Assembly: GCF_900172315.1 (NCBI RefSeq)
Contig: NZ_FWFV01000004.1
Span: 124,001 to 188,000 of the forward strand
Length of the DNA: 64,000 bases
Reading direction: 5' to 3'
DNA from: Palleronia marisminoris
GTDB taxonomy: Bacteria; Pseudomonadota; Alphaproteobacteria; Rhodobacterales; Rhodobacteraceae
Below are positions 1 through 8,090 of the stretch, piece after piece. The position numbers and the translations under genes were made by a program. The number at the start of each line of letters is the position of its first letter. Within the stretch, counting starts at the first letter, position 1. The notes under the pieces are model-generated. The model made no database searches and was not told where the DNA came from. It saw only the letters and a list, made by a program, of their open reading frames with translations.

Positions 1-17
1 TGCCGATCTGAGGCACG

Positions 18-1142
18 TCAGAAGCCCGCGGTCTCGAAGCGCCGCTCCAGCATGATCGACAGTTCCGACCGGTGCGTCCCCGACGCCCGCTCGGTGTCCA
101 TGCGACGGTGCCCCAGTTCCGCGACGAGCGACCAGTCCCGCGTCAGAGCACGACTGACCCCGGCCGCGGCCCGGACCCCCCGATCTGCCTCGGATCCATC
201 CAGCGGATCCCGGTGGAAGGCGCCGAGGCCGAACTCGACCGACGTGAGGCGGGTCGGGCGGTGAGTTGCGCGCAGATCGAAGCGCAGGTCGCCGATCTCG
301 CCCCGCAGGGGATCGTCGATCACATGGTGGCCAGCCTCGATAGAAAGCCGGCTCTGCCGCGACAAGCCAAGACGCAGATCGATATCGCCGATGGGAAGGA
401 TTGCGCCCTCGGCCGTCTTCGCCAACCCCAGCTCCGCGCCCAGCGCACCGCCCCGCGGCATCTCGCGGTGGGTCGCGACGCCTGCCGAGAGCCGCGTGCC
501 ATCGGGCGTCGTTCGGGCGCCGAGGCGCGCTTCGTCGCGACCGCGCGGCCGGTGCGCCTGCAGCGAAAGGGCCAGATCCTCGTAGGTCGCATCCGCCGCT
601 GCCATGCCGCGCTGCTCGTGCCCCAAGCGCAGCGCGACCCGTCGCGCCGGGCGGGGCGAGAGACCGATCTCGGCCCCCAGCTGATGGCCCGAGGCCTCGC
701 CTTCGTCCGACTGCTCCTGGAAGATCGCTCCCGAGAACGCCCAGTCGAGGGGTGCACCCGCCGCGCGGCCGAATTCGAACCGGCTGCGCGTGGTCGAGCG
801 GGGTGACGTCAGGATCGCTGCCGGATCGAAGCCCCCCTCGTCGAGGCGCTGATGGGACAGGTCGAACGCGGCGATCCGCCCGTCTTTATGGTCCGCGAAG
901 GACAAGGCTGCAGTTCCGGCGGCGTCGCCCTCGGCGTCGAGTTCGCCGGCCAGACCCAGTGTCAGAACGCGATCGGCCGATTGGCGCCGCGCCTGAAGGT
1001 CGAACGCGGCGGCGACGCCCAGCGCGGTCCGATGAGGCGTCTGCACCGCCGACGCGCCTTGGGCAAGGCCGAATGTCAGCTCGGTCGCCCCCTGCGCGGC
1101 GGTCGCGGCAGAGAGGAGTGCGATCAGGGCAAGGTGGCGCAT
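18..1142 (-). CDS. Putative outer-membrane beta-barrel protein of the polysaccharide locus
   Basis: The 374-residue product opens with a Sec signal peptide (hydrophobic MRHLALIALLSAATAAQG, cleavage near residue 18). The rest is a run of alternating polar/hydrophobic strands and ends in phenylalanine (ERRFETAGF), as outer-membrane barrel proteins do. No catalytic motif or named domain is recognised. It starts 4 bases after the stop of the Wza-like export gene, so the two are almost certainly one minus-strand operon. Inference: an outer-membrane partner or porin-like secretion component for the exported polysaccharide. It could equally be an unrelated barrel protein; only localisation and operon membership are well supported. 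Confidence 0.65.
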   Translation of the reverse strand: MRHLALIALLSAATAAQGATELTFGLAQGASAVQTPHRTALGVAAAFDLQARRQSADRVLTLGLAGELDAEGDAAGTAALSFADHKDGRIAAFDLSHQRLDEGGFDPAAILTSPRSTTRSRFEFGRAAGAPLDWAFSGAIFQEQSDEGEASGHQLGAEIGLSPRPARRVALRLGHEQRGMAAADATYEDLALSLQAHRPRGRDEARLGARTTPDGTRLSAGVATHREMPRGGALGAELGLAKTAEGAILPIGDIDLRLGLSRQSRLSIEAGHHVIDDPLRGEIGDLRFDLRATHRPTRLTSVEFGLGAFHRDPLDGSEADRGVRAAAGVSRALTRDWSLVAELGHRRMDTERASGTHRSELSIMLERRFETAGF

Positions 1143-1146
1143 CGGC

Positions 1147-1755
1147 CTATTCGAACAGGCGGCGGGCGGGGACGATCAGTGTATCCCCGTCGGCGACGGG
1201 CACCTGACCATCGGCGCTCTGTCCCCGCTCGACAGCGTCGTAGTTCAGTGCATAGACCGCCTCATCGGCGCCGTGCGACCGGCGCAACTGGATGCGCTTC
1301 GTTGCCGCGAAGTCGCTGAACCCGCCGACCGTCGCCAGGACCTGGAGCACGGTCGTCCCCGGCGCGACCTCGACATGGCCCGGCTTCGCGACTTCGCCCA
1401 TGACATACACGCTCAGGGTCTCGGCCGGTGCGGGAACGACCTGTACCGGAGCGCTCGGGGCAACCGACGACACGCCAACGAAGACCGTCGGCCCTATTGC
1501 AAAGTCGTCCGCCAGCGCGGTTGCCAGCCCGGCCCGTATCTGGTCGACCGACCGCCCTCCGGCGGCGACACTGCCGACGAACGGCAGGTGGATGCGCCCA
1601 TCCGGGGTGACCAGCGTGTCGCGGTTCATCGCCGGGTCCTCCAACACCTCGACGCGCAGAACGTCGCCCGGCCGCACGAGGTAATCGCCCGCCCTGACCG
1701 GCGCGGCGAAAGCCAGCGCAAGAATCAACAGTCCGATTCGCGTCGCGAGCAGCAT
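1147..1755 (-). CDS. Wza-like polysaccharide export protein (Poly_export + SLBB)
   Basis: The 202-residue periplasmic/outer-membrane protein has a signal peptide (residues 1-22), a Poly_export domain opening with YLVRPGDVLRVEV (about 25-95) and one SLBB-like domain (YVMGEVAKPGHVEV, about 117-200). This family forms or gates the outer-membrane channel for exopolysaccharide. It is much shorter than E. coli Wza (about 380 residues) and the leader has no lipobox cysteine, so it resembles the minimal GumB/ExoF-like versions. The start is the ATG at 1755, placed 8 bases after an AAGGAG ribosome site; a longer frame back to 1923 would overlap the divergent gene. It is followed by the barrel protein. 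Confidence 0.85.
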   Translation of the reverse strand: MLLATRIGLLILALAFAAPVRAGDYLVRPGDVLRVEVLEDPAMNRDTLVTPDGRIHLPFVGSVAAGGRSVDQIRAGLATALADDFAIGPTVFVGVSSVAPSAPVQVVPAPAETLSVYVMGEVAKPGHVEVAPGTTVLQVLATVGGFSDFAATKRIQLRRSHGADEAVYALNYDAVERGQSADGQVPVADGDTLIVPARRLFE

Positions 1756-1905
1756 GGCAGGGTCTCCTTGCCGAAGGGTTTCCCGTCGAATGCCTCGCTC
1801 ATGGTTAAGACTTCGTTGCGCCCGCCCCCGGTCCGTTCTTAACCCGATCTTCACCTCGCCTGGCCGAGGTTGCGCTCGACGCCTCCATCCACGGTCCCGA
1901 TCGAC
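1756..1905. promoter_or_regulatory. Divergent promoter region of the polysaccharide locus
   Basis: This 150-base spacer separates the minus-strand export gene from the plus-strand chain-length gene and must hold both promoters. It carries GTTAAG and CTTAAC elements about 30 bases apart (around 1803 and 1836), but I cannot assign confident -35/-10 boxes or an operator. Confidence 0.4.
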
Positions 1906-3279
1906 ATGCACGCATCCCGGCAACCTGCCCCGGCAGACATCGGCTACATCCTCGCCACGCTGCGATTCCGCTGGCGGTGGGTCGGGGTGCCGGTCGCGGT
2001 TTTCGTGGCGCTGGGGCTGCTCGCGCCCCTCTACCTCGGTGACCGCTACATTTCGGAGGCAACGCTGCTGGTCGAGCCGCCGCGCATCGCTGGCGACGGT
2101 GCCGAAGCGTTCCTCAACGAAGAGATCGAGACACTGCGCCTGGTCGAGCAGTATGCGTTGTCCGACACCTTCCTCACGGAACTCGCGGCCGCCTTGGGCG
2201 AGTTGGACGAAGGGCCCGCGGATCTGAACAAGCGCATCCGGATCACAACCACCGGCGGCCCCGCACGAGGCGCGCCCGGTGCGCCGATCACGGTCGATAT
2301 CAGCTTCACCGCGCCCAAAGCCGAACTGTCAAAGCGCGCGACGAGCGAGATCGTCGCTTTCGTGTTGTCCGAGCATGCCGCCCGGCGCGCCGGCCGCGCG
2401 GACGGAACGCTGGCACATTTTTCGGGTGAGGCTGCCCGCCTCGGCGCAACGCTCGCCGCCGCCGAAGGTCGGCTGCGCGAATTCGAGCTGCGGAACCAGG
2501 CGTCACTGCCCGAATCGCTCGCCTTCCGCCGCACGCAACGCGCGGATCTGCGGGCTCAGATCATGCAGATCGACCGAGACAGGTCCGACCTCGAGGCCGA
2601 GTTGGCCGGCATCGCCGATCAGCCCCCGACGAACGCGTCCGAACAACTCGGCAGATTGCGCGAGGACCGAGCTGCGCTCGCCGCAGTGTTGTCGCCGACC
2701 AATCCCCGACTGGCGACACTCGACGCGCGGATCCGGGCGATTGAAGCGGATCAGGGTGCGGTAACGACCCCAAGCGCTGAGCCTCGCGCCGAACTGGAAG
2801 CCCGCCTGTCCGCGTTGACAGTTCAGCGCGAAGGCCTCGCAGCCGAGATCGACGCACTCTCGCGTTCCATCGAAGAGACACCGGGTATCGCGAGTGACCT
2901 GGCGACGCTGCAGCGCGACCTCCACGCGGCCGAGCGCAACTACGAGATCGCACTCGACAGGAAGGCAGGCGCCGAAGCAGGCGCGCAGGTGGACCGTCTG
3001 CAGGCGGAAGGTCGGATCGCCGTCCTGCACCCGGCCGTCTTGCCAGAGCACCCCGACGGGGCCGGACGCGCAACGCTGGCCGCGCTCGGCGGCGCGTTCG
3101 GGTTCTTCGCCGGCCTGTTCCTGCTGGTCGCCCGCGAGATGTTCGACACCACGATCCGACGCCCGCGCGACCTTCGCACAGCGCTGGACATCGATCCGTT
3201 CGCAGTGATCCCCGTTCTTTCGATGCCCACATCGCGGCGGCTCGGGTCGTTCAACACGAAACTCGGAGGGCTGAACTGA
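1906..3279 (+). CDS. Wzc/GumC-like polysaccharide chain-length determinant
   Basis: The 457-residue inner-membrane protein has the polysaccharide co-polymerase layout. Residues 25-44 form a first membrane segment (VGVPVAVFVALGLLAPLYL). A long periplasmic part follows with predicted coiled coil at about 170-350 (many R/E/L heptads). A second membrane segment lies at about 390-410 (LAALGGAFGFFAGLFLLVA), before a short cytoplasmic tail. Family members set chain length and couple polymerisation to export. The kinase domain of Wzc is absent here and is encoded separately by the next gene, which overlaps by one base (TGATG). I chose ATG 1906; a TTG at 1870 is an in-frame alternative. Confidence 0.85.
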   Translation: MHASRQPAPADIGYILATLRFRWRWVGVPVAVFVALGLLAPLYLGDRYISEATLLVEPPRIAGDGAEAFLNEEIETLRLVEQYALSDTFLTELAAALGELDEGPADLNKRIRITTTGGPARGAPGAPITVDISFTAPKAELSKRATSEIVAFVLSEHAARRAGRADGTLAHFSGEAARLGATLAAAEGRLREFELRNQASLPESLAFRRTQRADLRAQIMQIDRDRSDLEAELAGIADQPPTNASEQLGRLREDRAALAAVLSPTNPRLATLDARIRAIEADQGAVTTPSAEPRAELEARLSALTVQREGLAAEIDALSRSIEETPGIASDLATLQRDLHAAERNYEIALDRKAGAEAGAQVDRLQAEGRIAVLHPAVLPEHPDGAGRATLAALGGAFGFFAGLFLLVAREMFDTTIRRPRDLRTALDIDPFAVIPVLSMPTSRRLGSFNTKLGGLN

Positions 3280-4031
3280 TGCAGACGGAACCGATCTGGC
3301 ACGACGCCTCCCCGCCGTTCGAAGACCCCCTCCCGTCCCGCGACGGAGGATCCGCGTGGAGCCAGCTGCCCCCGATCGCCCTCGACAGCGAAGCCTTGTG
3401 CGCGAACGGCATCCTCACGCGTCGCAGCCTTCCCGAATCGCGCCCGTTCGACGCGCTTCGGACGCGAACGCGCCAGCGGATGCGTGCTGCAGGATGGCGT
3501 CGCCTGGCGATTTGCTCGCCCACACCCGGAGGTGGAGCATCGACAGTGGCACTGAACCTCGCCTTCTCGTTCGCCCGGAAAACGGAAGATCGGATCGTCT
3601 CGATCGAGGCGAACCTCGCCGCCCCCAGCCACCTGCGCATCCTCGCTCAGCCGCCCCGCGAGGCCTCCGTGATTCGGATGTTCGAGGGCCGCGAGGATTT
3701 CGCGACGGTCGGCGTGCGTGCGGGACCGGCACTTGCCATGGCCTTCGCGACCCATCCGCGCGATGACGAATCCGACATCCTGCAAGGCTCCGGACTTCGC
3801 GTGGCTCTCGACCGGCTCGAGGCCCGATATTCGCCGCTCGTGACAGTCATCGACGCCCCACCTCTTTTAGAGGGGGACGCCGCGATGTCGCTGCTCGAGA
3901 CTGCGGACTGCGCCCTGATCGTAGCCCGCGCCGACCGCGTCACCCGGGAAGAGCTCGACCTGGCGGAGCGGCTGGCCTCGGAACAAACGAACCTGATCGG
4001 CATCGTCCTGAATGGCTGCCGCTTCGCCTGA
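3279..4031 (+). CDS. CpsD/CapB-like tyrosine-kinase-family ATPase with degenerate P-loop
   Basis: The 250-residue cytoplasmic protein has the fold landmarks of the bacterial tyrosine-kinase (BY-kinase)/MinD-like ATPases that partner chain-length determinants. Residues 77-95 match the Walker A segment but read SPTPGGGASTVALNL, so the essential lysine is alanine 87. The Walker A' segment (IVSIEANL, 106-113) lacks the usual aspartates. Walker B (LVTVIDAPP, 187-195) is intact. There is no tyrosine-rich tail. It is translationally coupled to the chain-length gene. Family membership is clear, but kinase activity is doubtful. It may be a structural regulator of the co-polymerase. Confidence 0.8.
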   Translation: MQTEPIWHDASPPFEDPLPSRDGGSAWSQLPPIALDSEALCANGILTRRSLPESRPFDALRTRTRQRMRAAGWRRLAICSPTPGGGASTVALNLAFSFARKTEDRIVSIEANLAAPSHLRILAQPPREASVIRMFEGREDFATVGVRAGPALAMAFATHPRDDESDILQGSGLRVALDRLEARYSPLVTVIDAPPLLEGDAAMSLLETADCALIVARADRVTREELDLAERLASEQTNLIGIVLNGCRFA

Positions 4032-6398
4032 TCACCCGAGTTTCGGCGTTCCCGCCACCAGCCACGTCCTGACGCCATCGAAACCGGTCCCGGCTTCGTG
4101 AATGTAGGGCGCGACCGTTTGGCCGCTGACCGAGTAGAACGGCTGACCGAGCGCTGCGATGCCCCCGTCGCCACACCCGGCATACCAGACTGACATGCGG
4201 TCCACACCGCCTGTGAACCCGTTGCTGCCGCCCGTCAGGAACTGCACGTTCCGATTGGTTTCGAACGTTGCGACATTCGGCTTGATCACCAGATCTTCGG
4301 CCCGCAGCCCATCCTTCCACAGTTGCACCCGCCCGGCGGCAAGATCGATGCTCACGACCAGGTCCACAAGCACGCCGAGTGCCAGCGTCGTCTGCATCGA
4401 GGGCACCGAGATCAAGCCGCCCGCGTCCATCATGAGAAGCCGTAGCTTTCCATCCGGCAGGCGCTGTAGCGTGACCCGCGCCCCCTCGACACCACCGAGA
4501 TCCTGCGAAACCGTGCCAAGCGTCGGTCGAACGCGCCAATGCCAGGTGATTGCAGTCGTGTTCGAGGGAATGCGCGCGATGTCCCGCAAGATGACGTCGC
4601 CGGACGACAGGAACTGAGCGGCAGCGGGCAGAGTCGACCTGATCGCCTCCTGATCCGGCATCGGCGCAACGGCCACACCCTCGATCCCCGAGATTCCGAC
4701 CACGGCCAGCGGCAGATCCTTCCAGATCGCCGCGAATTCGTCATCCGGCGCGGCAACGACGCCGGACGCCCCTCCCAGCCCGTAATCGAGCCGCGTCGTT
4801 CCGTCGAACGTCCCGGTGTTGGGATAGACGCGGATGCGACCGTCGACGATCTTGGTGGTATCCGCGGGTTTCCCGTTGATGAAGAAGCCCGCGAGTTCGC
4901 GCATGTGGGGCGGCTCGACCGGCGAAGGCTCGCCGCGCTCGAGCCGGGTCGTCGAAAGCCGCGGCGTCCGCCCCCGGGCGTCCTCCCACCACAGGTCGAC
5001 ATGGTTCGCAGTCCAAGCGGCGCGGTTGAGCACCGGCACGTCCGTGGAAACCCGCCCGAGCGCATAGAGCGCCGCGACCGCAGTATGACGGGCCCGGGCC
5101 GGCAAGCCGTCGTCAGTGTAAGCCGAAGGGTGCGCCGCGTCGGCCCAGTTGACCCAGGCATTTGGTTCGGGGTCGAAGCTTTCTGCGAAGCGGATACCGT
5201 CCCACTCCGTGGCCGTCGTCGGCGTTCCGTTCTGATACAGCAGGATTTCGGGACCCCTGGGGCGCATGATCGGCGCAAGCTGCGGATCGGCCGCCATCGC
5301 CCGGATCGACATCCGGGTGTCCTGCTTCTGCGCCCGAAGGCCGGGGATATAGTTGCCCTGCGCGTCCATCGTGAAATCTTCGAAGCGGTGCGGGCCGTGG
5401 AAGGCGAGTTTCGTCACGCCGGCATCGAACAACGCCGCGTCGCGCGCGTGGCCGGTCAGATCCCACAGGAAGTGGTCGATCCGGTAGGAGGTCCCTCCGT
5501 CGCTCATCACGCCGCCGAGGGGGAACACGCTGCCGTCGATGCGCGCCCCAGAATAGACGGGGTGGAACCGCACGCGGAAATTGTCGCCGGGCGCGCTGTC
5601 CGAGGCGGTCCACGTATCCATCACCACGCCGACATCGCCGCCATAGCCGCGCACGATCTCGACGGCGTCAGCAAGCGTCGCCTGCCAATCCCGATCCGGA
5701 TTGCTGTCGTCGACAAGAGCCGTGCGACTGGTGCCCTGCTCGGTCGCATCGATCAGAAGCAGCGGCTCTCCCGGAGCATTCGCGGCGAAGACCGCCGCAA
5801 AATGCGCCAGCGAGGCTGTCAGCGGCGCAGCTTGCGAGACTGGGACGATTCCGTTCGCGCCATAGCTGCCGCCTGCGCCGTGGTCTGCCCACGTCAGGAC
5901 GAACAGGCTGTTCTCGGCAAAGCTCGGGACAGTCTGGTAGCGGCGATCGTCGAAGACCGGATGGAACATCCGCGAGTCTTCGGACTGCCCGATCAGGCAG
6001 ACGACGTGACCCACGAGGAACTCGTCCCCCATCCGGGTGATGACCGATTCGCCGGCGACGCGCAGTTCGGCCCTCAGTCGATGTGCGTTCCGCATTGCGA
6101 ACGGAAATGCACCCGACCACGCCCCTCCGGTCACGGTGGCGATCGTCGCCCAGGGATGCACCTCTACCCCGTCAGCAGATCGGACGATCCGCGCCTCGAC
6201 CTGGGCTCCGTCCAGCGCATCGCTCGTTCCTGACAGCGGGATGTCGGCCGAGTTCACCCCGCGAGCCGCACCCGAGTCGAAAATCGCCGGGCTTTCCCCG
6301 AAGGGTTCGGCCATGACCGTCCGGATGACTCGGCCGGCCTGCCGGGCCCCGGGCCGGAATGACGGGGCAGAGATTGCGATGCCGAGGCTCAGGTCCAT
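4032..6398 (-). CDS. Large SGNH-hydrolase-like protein with lectin-like C-terminus; candidate spike/fibre protein
   Basis: The 788-residue product has no signal peptide. It carries a sialate-O-acetylesterase-like block (VVCLIGQSEDS, serine 139) and a matching late block (WADAAHPSAY, 418-427), which suggests an SGNH/GDSL esterase with an Asp-His pair at 420/423. Residues about 640-770 look like a LamG/concanavalin-type beta-sandwich ending in VDRMSVWYAG. The gene lies 74 bases downstream of a GTA-type spike base protein and convergently abuts the tyrosine-kinase-like gene (shared TGATCA junction). The start is ATG 6398 behind AAGGAAA. Inference: a polysaccharide-binding or deacetylating fibre of a virion-like particle, not a metabolic enzyme. 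The exact family is not recognised. Confidence 0.5.
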   Translation of the reverse strand: MDLSLGIAISAPSFRPGARQAGRVIRTVMAEPFGESPAIFDSGAARGVNSADIPLSGTSDALDGAQVEARIVRSADGVEVHPWATIATVTGGAWSGAFPFAMRNAHRLRAELRVAGESVITRMGDEFLVGHVVCLIGQSEDSRMFHPVFDDRRYQTVPSFAENSLFVLTWADHGAGGSYGANGIVPVSQAAPLTASLAHFAAVFAANAPGEPLLLIDATEQGTSRTALVDDSNPDRDWQATLADAVEIVRGYGGDVGVVMDTWTASDSAPGDNFRVRFHPVYSGARIDGSVFPLGGVMSDGGTSYRIDHFLWDLTGHARDAALFDAGVTKLAFHGPHRFEDFTMDAQGNYIPGLRAQKQDTRMSIRAMAADPQLAPIMRPRGPEILLYQNGTPTTATEWDGIRFAESFDPEPNAWVNWADAAHPSAYTDDGLPARARHTAVAALYALGRVSTDVPVLNRAAWTANHVDLWWEDARGRTPRLSTTRLERGEPSPVEPPHMRELAGFFINGKPADTTKIVDGRIRVYPNTGTFDGTTRLDYGLGGASGVVAAPDDEFAAIWKDLPLAVVGISGIEGVAVAPMPDQEAIRSTLPAAAQFLSSGDVILRDIARIPSNTTAITWHWRVRPTLGTVSQDLGGVEGARVTLQRLPDGKLRLLMMDAGGLISVPSMQTTLALGVLVDLVVSIDLAAGRVQLWKDGLRAEDLVIKPNVATFETNRNVQFLTGGSNGFTGGVDRMSVWYAGCGDGGIAALGQPFYSVSGQTVAPYIHEAGTGFDGVRTWLVAGTPKLG

Positions 6399-6472
6399 GG
6401 CGATTTCCTTGATTGAATGCGGGTGCGCGAAAGGGTCGCGCGGCACGGCACACACCGCCCGCGCCCAGGCCG

Positions 6473-6733
6473 TCAGAAGAGGCCGCGGATCCCCGTGGCA
6501 TCGGTGCCGGTGGCCCACACGCGCCTGGCCCGGATCGGAAAAGCGACGCCGGCTGCGATGCAGATCGTCTCGGTCGTGCCCGATACGGTCGTGATTCGAA
6601 CGTTGCCGGTGTTCGACACGTTGATCGCCCGGGTCGCATAGGCCAGGTCGACGCGGTCGTCGGGCACGATCAAGGTGATGGACTCGGCGGGAGAAGACAG
6701 ACCCGGCATGTGGCTGGAGAATGTGTCGGCCAT
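6473..6733 (-). CDS. Head-spike base protein, RCAP_Rcc01079-like
   Basis: The 86-residue protein resembles the small spike base protein of Rhodobacter capsulatus gene transfer agent (Rcc01079/GhsA). It has an N-terminal linker, a beta-rich core (ATRAINVSNTGNVRIT), a PIRARRV strand and the characteristic ending RVWATGTDATGIRGLF. In RcGTA this protein anchors the head spike whose fibre binds capsular polysaccharide. The start is ATG 6733, 6 bases after GAGG. The gene precedes the large SGNH/lectin-like gene on the same strand, as base precedes fibre in RcGTA. Family assignment is from motif memory, not a search. Confidence 0.65.
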   Translation of the reverse strand: MADTFSSHMPGLSSPAESITLIVPDDRVDLAYATRAINVSNTGNVRITTVSGTTETICIAAGVAFPIRARRVWATGTDATGIRGLF

Positions 6734-6950
6734 GGTGAACCTCGTTGGCGGCTGGTTTCGGTCGCCCCGGGATATGCTGACTCGACCGTTAATGCGGCGT
6801 GGCACAACCGTACGGTGGTCCCGCTTGGAGCCACGCTATCGCAGGAGGAAATCGAGGATTGGCCGGTGAAAGCCGCGCCCGGACTTCCCGGAGCCGACGC
6901 AACGACACACTGCGGCGCGCGCACCGCGTACCACCAAACGTTGACAGACC

Positions 6951-8063
6951 TCAGCGCGGGCCGGGGTTCAGGCCCTTGTCGTAGGGGTGCCAATCCTCGA
7001 TCTCGGAATAGAACTGCCGGCGCCATGCCTTCACGCGGGGGTTCATGATACGCTTCCAAAGCGGGGGGATCATCGCCGCGACGGTCATCACCGGGTAGCC
7101 GGCGGGAAGCTGCGGGGCCGCGTCCTCGGCATGGGTCTGCAACAGCGGAAACCTGCGGTCGGGCCGGGAGTGATGGTCAGAATGACGCTGCAAGTTGATC
7201 AACAGCCAGTTCGACGCCTTTTGGTTCGCGTTCCACGAATGCCGCGGCCGCACGCGCTCGTATCGCCCCTCGCCCAGGTGTTTCCGCGTCAGGCCGTAAT
7301 GCTCGACATAGTTGACGAGCTCGAGCTGCCAGATCGCCACCCCTGCCTGGAACACCAGCAGTGCCACACCTTCCCATCCGCCCAGAAGCAACGCCAGCAG
7401 CAGGAACCCCGACTGCAAGCCCCAGTAGCGCCAGAACGGGTTTCCCCGGTCCCACCACGGCCGGCCCCTCCGCGCCAGCATCGCGGCCTCGGCCTTGAAG
7501 GAAGAGGTCAGGCTCTGTCCCAATACACGCGGGTAGAAGCGATGGAACCCTTCGTTGTAGCGCGCCGTCACCGGGTCGAGGGGCGTTCCGACATGGCGAT
7601 GGTGGACGAGCAGATGCTCGGACCGGAAATGCGAGTATAGCACCATTGCGAGCAGCAGATCGCCCAACCACCGCTCGACCCGGTTTCGCTGGTGCATCAA
7701 CTCATGGGAATAGTTGATCCCGATGGTCCCCGTCAGCACGCCGACGCCGAAGAAGATGCCGACGGTCTCCCAGAACCCGTAATCGGCGCGCGGAACGTAC
7801 CAGATCAGGCCGAAGGTCCACAGGAACTGCAGCGGGAACCATGCCAGCGTGATGGCACGGTACCAGAACAGGTGCGCATCGGGTGTCGAAGGATCCTCGT
7901 TCGCGGTGTTCAGCCCGACGACGGCGTCGATGATGGCAAAGAGCCACCACGTCACCGCGGGCACCAACAGCACCCAGATGCCGCCCTTTGCGACGGCGAA
8001 AAGCGATGCCGGCAGGCAGACGAGCGACAGCCAGAAGGGCAAGGCACTTGTGAAGCGCGTCAT
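6951..8063 (-). CDS. alkB: Alkane 1-monooxygenase (AlkB)
   Basis: The 370-residue integral-membrane non-haem di-iron enzyme hydroxylates the terminal carbon of alkanes using rubredoxin electrons. The diagnostic histidine boxes are all present: HELMH (120-124), EHLLVHHRHVGTPLDP (149-164), NYVEHYGL (251-258) and LQRHSDHH (291-298). Several hydrophobic helices fill residues 8-110 and 212-248. The first box lacks the lysine that usually follows (HELMHQ, not HE..HK), and the second reads VHH where GHH is usual, so it is a divergent AlkB. No rubredoxin or rubredoxin reductase gene is adjacent. It ends 27 bases after the start of the neighbouring mutY frame's downstream end and is probably transcribed alone. 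Confidence 0.88.
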   Translation of the reverse strand: MTRFTSALPFWLSLVCLPASLFAVAKGGIWVLLVPAVTWWLFAIIDAVVGLNTANEDPSTPDAHLFWYRAITLAWFPLQFLWTFGLIWYVPRADYGFWETVGIFFGVGVLTGTIGINYSHELMHQRNRVERWLGDLLLAMVLYSHFRSEHLLVHHRHVGTPLDPVTARYNEGFHRFYPRVLGQSLTSSFKAEAAMLARRGRPWWDRGNPFWRYWGLQSGFLLLALLLGGWEGVALLVFQAGVAIWQLELVNYVEHYGLTRKHLGEGRYERVRPRHSWNANQKASNWLLINLQRHSDHHSRPDRRFPLLQTHAEDAAPQLPAGYPVMTVAAMIPPLWKRIMNPRVKAWRRQFYSEIEDWHPYDKGLNPGPR

Positions 8064-8090
8064 CGCGTCAAACCCCCTCGTTCCGCCCCG

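Noticed and set aside
4539-6233. 564-codon plus-strand open frame
   Set aside because: Antisense to the 788-aa SGNH-like protein, which has a ribosome site and recognisable blocks.
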